Origin: TWA4 sp045121095
GTDB taxonomy: Bacteria; Bacillota; Clostridia; Lachnospirales; Lachnospiraceae
NCBI GenBank assembly: GCA_045121095.1
Contig: JBGVFN010000146.1
Span: 1 to 23,667 of the forward strand
Length of the DNA stretch: 23,667 bases
Direction of reading: 5' to 3'
Positions within the stretch are counted from its first letter, which is position 1. Each line of letters opens with the position of its first letter. The notes under the pieces were generated by a model, which did not search any database, was not told the origin of the DNA, and saw only the letters and a list, made by a program, of their open reading frames with translations. Positions 22,432-23,667 of this stretch are shown one piece after another. A program made the translations under genes and the position numbers.

Positions 22432-23459
22432 TTCCCCTTTTTCCGGCTGCTTCCAGTGATGTTCTGGAAGACGGTGGCGTTCCAGAAACTCCTGTTTCTC
22501 TTCCGGAGAAGAAAAGAACGGTGCTGCCTCATATTCCCCATTTTTTCCAGCTTCATCTCCGCTTCAGCACGCTCAATCCGCTGCAGCAGTTCTTCCACAG
22601 TCAACTCTACAGTCAACTCTTCCTGTTTGGATATGCTGTTTAATGAAATAGCTGCACCGTAAGCGATCATGATCTCCGGTCTTTTGGGAATAATCACATC
22701 TTCCTCAGACAGCTGCAGACGCTCTTTAAATACCTCCACCAGCGTGGGGTTAAAGGTCAAAGGACCGCCTTCAAATGCCACGGGCTTTTCAATATCCAGC
22801 CCCTGGGCCAGACCGCCGATGGTCTGTTTGGCAATGGCATGGAACGCAGATAAAGCCAGATCAGCTCTGGACACACCCTGATTTAACAGCGGCTGAATAT
22901 CGGTCTTTGCATATACCCCGCAGCGACCGGAAATATCATAAACACATTTCCCCCTGGATGCTCTGGCATCAAATTCCTCAATAGGTGTCTTCAAAATAGA
23001 AGCAACTTCATCAATAAACGCACCGGTACCGCCTGCGCAGCTTCCGTTCATACGCATATCGGATACAACGGACTGACCGGTTGTTTCATCTTTTTTGAAA
23101 AATATAATCTTGGCATCCTGCCCGCCCAGTTCGATGGCAGTACCTACTTCATCACACTGCTGGCGCAGAGCGATGGAATTGGCAACAACCTCCTGAACAA
23201 AAGGAATTTTCAGACGTTCTGCCAATAATTTTGCCCCGGAACCAGTCAGACAAAGACGGATTTTTGCCGCAGGAAAATGCAGCGCCAGTCTCTCCAGAGC
23301 TTTCTTTACACTCTGAACCTGCGCTGCATTGTGTCTCTTATAATCTGAATATACAATTTCTCCACTTTCAGGAGCAACAGCCACGATTTTGGTGGTGGTG
23401 GAACCGATATCAATTCCCGCCAGAAGCTTTTTCACTTTTTGAATTTTTTCTAAAACCAT
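22374..23459 (-). CDS. Acyl-CoA dehydratase activase, N-terminal ATPase part (frameshifted)
   Basis: 361 codons from the chosen ATG. It has an HgdC/BcrAD-type ATPase domain: GIDIGSTTTK (15-24), ELGGQDAK (110-117), and Cys 141 (NGSCAGGTG) and Cys 180 (SGRCGVY), which match the residues that hold the [4Fe-4S] cluster between two HgdC subunits. Activators of this family use ATP to inject a low-potential electron into dehydratase partners. The last 55 residues after EMKLEK are low-quality, basic sequence. The -1 frame from there reads NGEYEAAPFF and joins the next gene without a break, giving about 1,467 aa in total. The start at 23459 has AGGTG 9 nt upstream; the Met at 23480 has no RBS. A duplicated TVEL/TVEE lies just before the shift. 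Confidence 0.88.
   Translation of the reverse strand: MVLEKIQKVKKLLAGIDIGSTTTKIVAVAPESGEIVYSDYKRHNAAQVQSVKKALERLALHFPAAKIRLCLTGSGAKLLAERLKIPFVQEVVANSIALRQQCDEVGTAIELGGQDAKIIFFKKDETTGQSVVSDMRMNGSCAGGTGAFIDEVASILKTPIEEFDARASRGKCVYDISGRCGVYAKTDIQPLLNQGVSRADLALSAFHAIAKQTIGGLAQGLDIEKPVAFEGGPLTFNPTLVEVFKERLQLSEEDVIIPKRPEIMIAYGAAISLNSISKQEELTVELTVEELLQRIERAEAEMKLEKMGNMRQHRSFLLRKRNRSFWNATVFQNITGSSRKKGKWSVLTLVLTPAVPPQSLC
22541..22560 (-). other. Apparent -1 frameshift site in the activase gene
   Basis: On the minus strand the zero frame reads GAA AAA ATG through a run of six A (22546-22541). A slip of one base back on AAA gives AAA AAT GGG GAA and the long downstream frame. GGAG lies 10 nt upstream of the A run, the spacing used by the dnaX-type internal SD stimulator. 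No strong hairpin is close; TTCTGGAA/TTCCAGAA forms one about 55 nt downstream. Insertion of a single A by sequencing correction would have the same effect. Confidence 0.6.
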
Positions 23460-23481
23460 AACTTTTATCACCTGTTTCATT

Positions 23482-23500
23482 TGTCTAAACGGAAATGTCT
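23482..23500 (-). promoter_or_regulatory. 19-nt motif shared with the DegV leader
   Basis: Minus strand AGACATTTCCGTTTAGACA, 16 of 19 identical to the motif at 1045-1063. It contains a TTAGACA-like direct repeat at a 14-nt interval. It lies 23 nt upstream of the activase start. The function is unknown. Confidence 0.3.
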
Positions 23501-23545
23501 AACACAGACTTTCCTATTAAATATGTATGTTCTCCCTTTTTCGCC

Positions 23546-23575
23546 CCGAAAAATCGTTATTGGTATATTTTTCGG
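23546..23575. promoter_or_regulatory. Hairpin in the activase upstream region
   Basis: CCGAAAAAT and ATTTTTCGG pair over 9 bp around a 12-nt loop, about 90-115 bp upstream of the activase start. It could be a regulatory dyad or 5' leader structure. No convincing promoter was placed. Confidence 0.35.
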
Positions 23576-23592
23576 ATATTTCGTAAAACGGA

Positions 23593-23633
23593 ATGAAAAC
23601 TACCTGAACTTGTTTTATTCAAGTAGTTTTCAT
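23593..23633. terminator. Long hairpin near the window edge
   Basis: ATGAAAACTACCTGAA (23593-23608) pairs with TTCAAGTAGTTTTCAT (23618-23633) with one mismatch, giving about 15 pairs. There is no clear T-tract. It probably ends a gene lying beyond the window, or it is a repeat arm. Confidence 0.5.
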
Positions 23634-23667
23634 AACTACATATTAAAGCACAAATAATTACAAAAGT

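Overview
The window reads as chromosomal DNA of a low-to-moderate GC anaerobic Firmicute, most likely a gut Lachnospiraceae relative. The basis is strong AGGAGG-type ribosome binding sites, two DegV proteins, LarB/LarC, an oxygen-sensitive 2-hydroxyacyl-CoA dehydratase activase-type giant protein, and YtrA-type and PLDc_N-associated ABC cassettes. The genus is not determined. All genes except kdgK lie on the minus strand.

Layout, left to right. 142-2536: DegV protein and a MATE exporter. 2579-6869: larC, larB and a glycogen debranching enzyme (glgX), packed as glgX-larB-larC-MATE in the direction of transcription. LarB and LarC make the nickel-pincer nucleotide cofactor; LarE and LarA are not in the window. 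7187-7606: a HIT hydrolase, divergent from a PfkB sugar kinase (probably KdgK, 7930-9018). 9334-10453: azlCD amino acid exporter. 10564-12506: GntR (YtrA type)-ABC ATPase-permease cassette with a clear promoter and operator. 12649-13185: TetR regulator, next to a decayed C-terminal fragment of a second MATE exporter (13551-13760). 13812-15760: PLDc_N small membrane protein-ABC ATPase-permease cassette, following an XRE/TPR-like regulator (15845-16978). 16979-18036: a gene-free kilobase of tandem repeats. 18037-18870: second DegV. 19057-23459: a very large two-ATPase-domain activase split by a -1 frameshift at an A6 run.

The least explained material is non-coding. It comprises (i) a four-unit 92-93 bp array in which GGGGTATA boxes alternate in orientation, flanked by 9-bp and 13-bp minisatellites; (ii) a 185-bp element that folds as a three-way junction with perfect 16-bp ends; (iii) three dispersed copies of a roughly 63-bp hairpin repeat; (iv) a promoter-to-terminator unit of about 130 nt with no convincing gene. 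The apparent frameshift in the activase has an upstream SD-like motif that would suit programmed slippage, though a homopolymer sequencing error is equally possible. No tRNA, rRNA, CRISPR or transposase gene was recognised.
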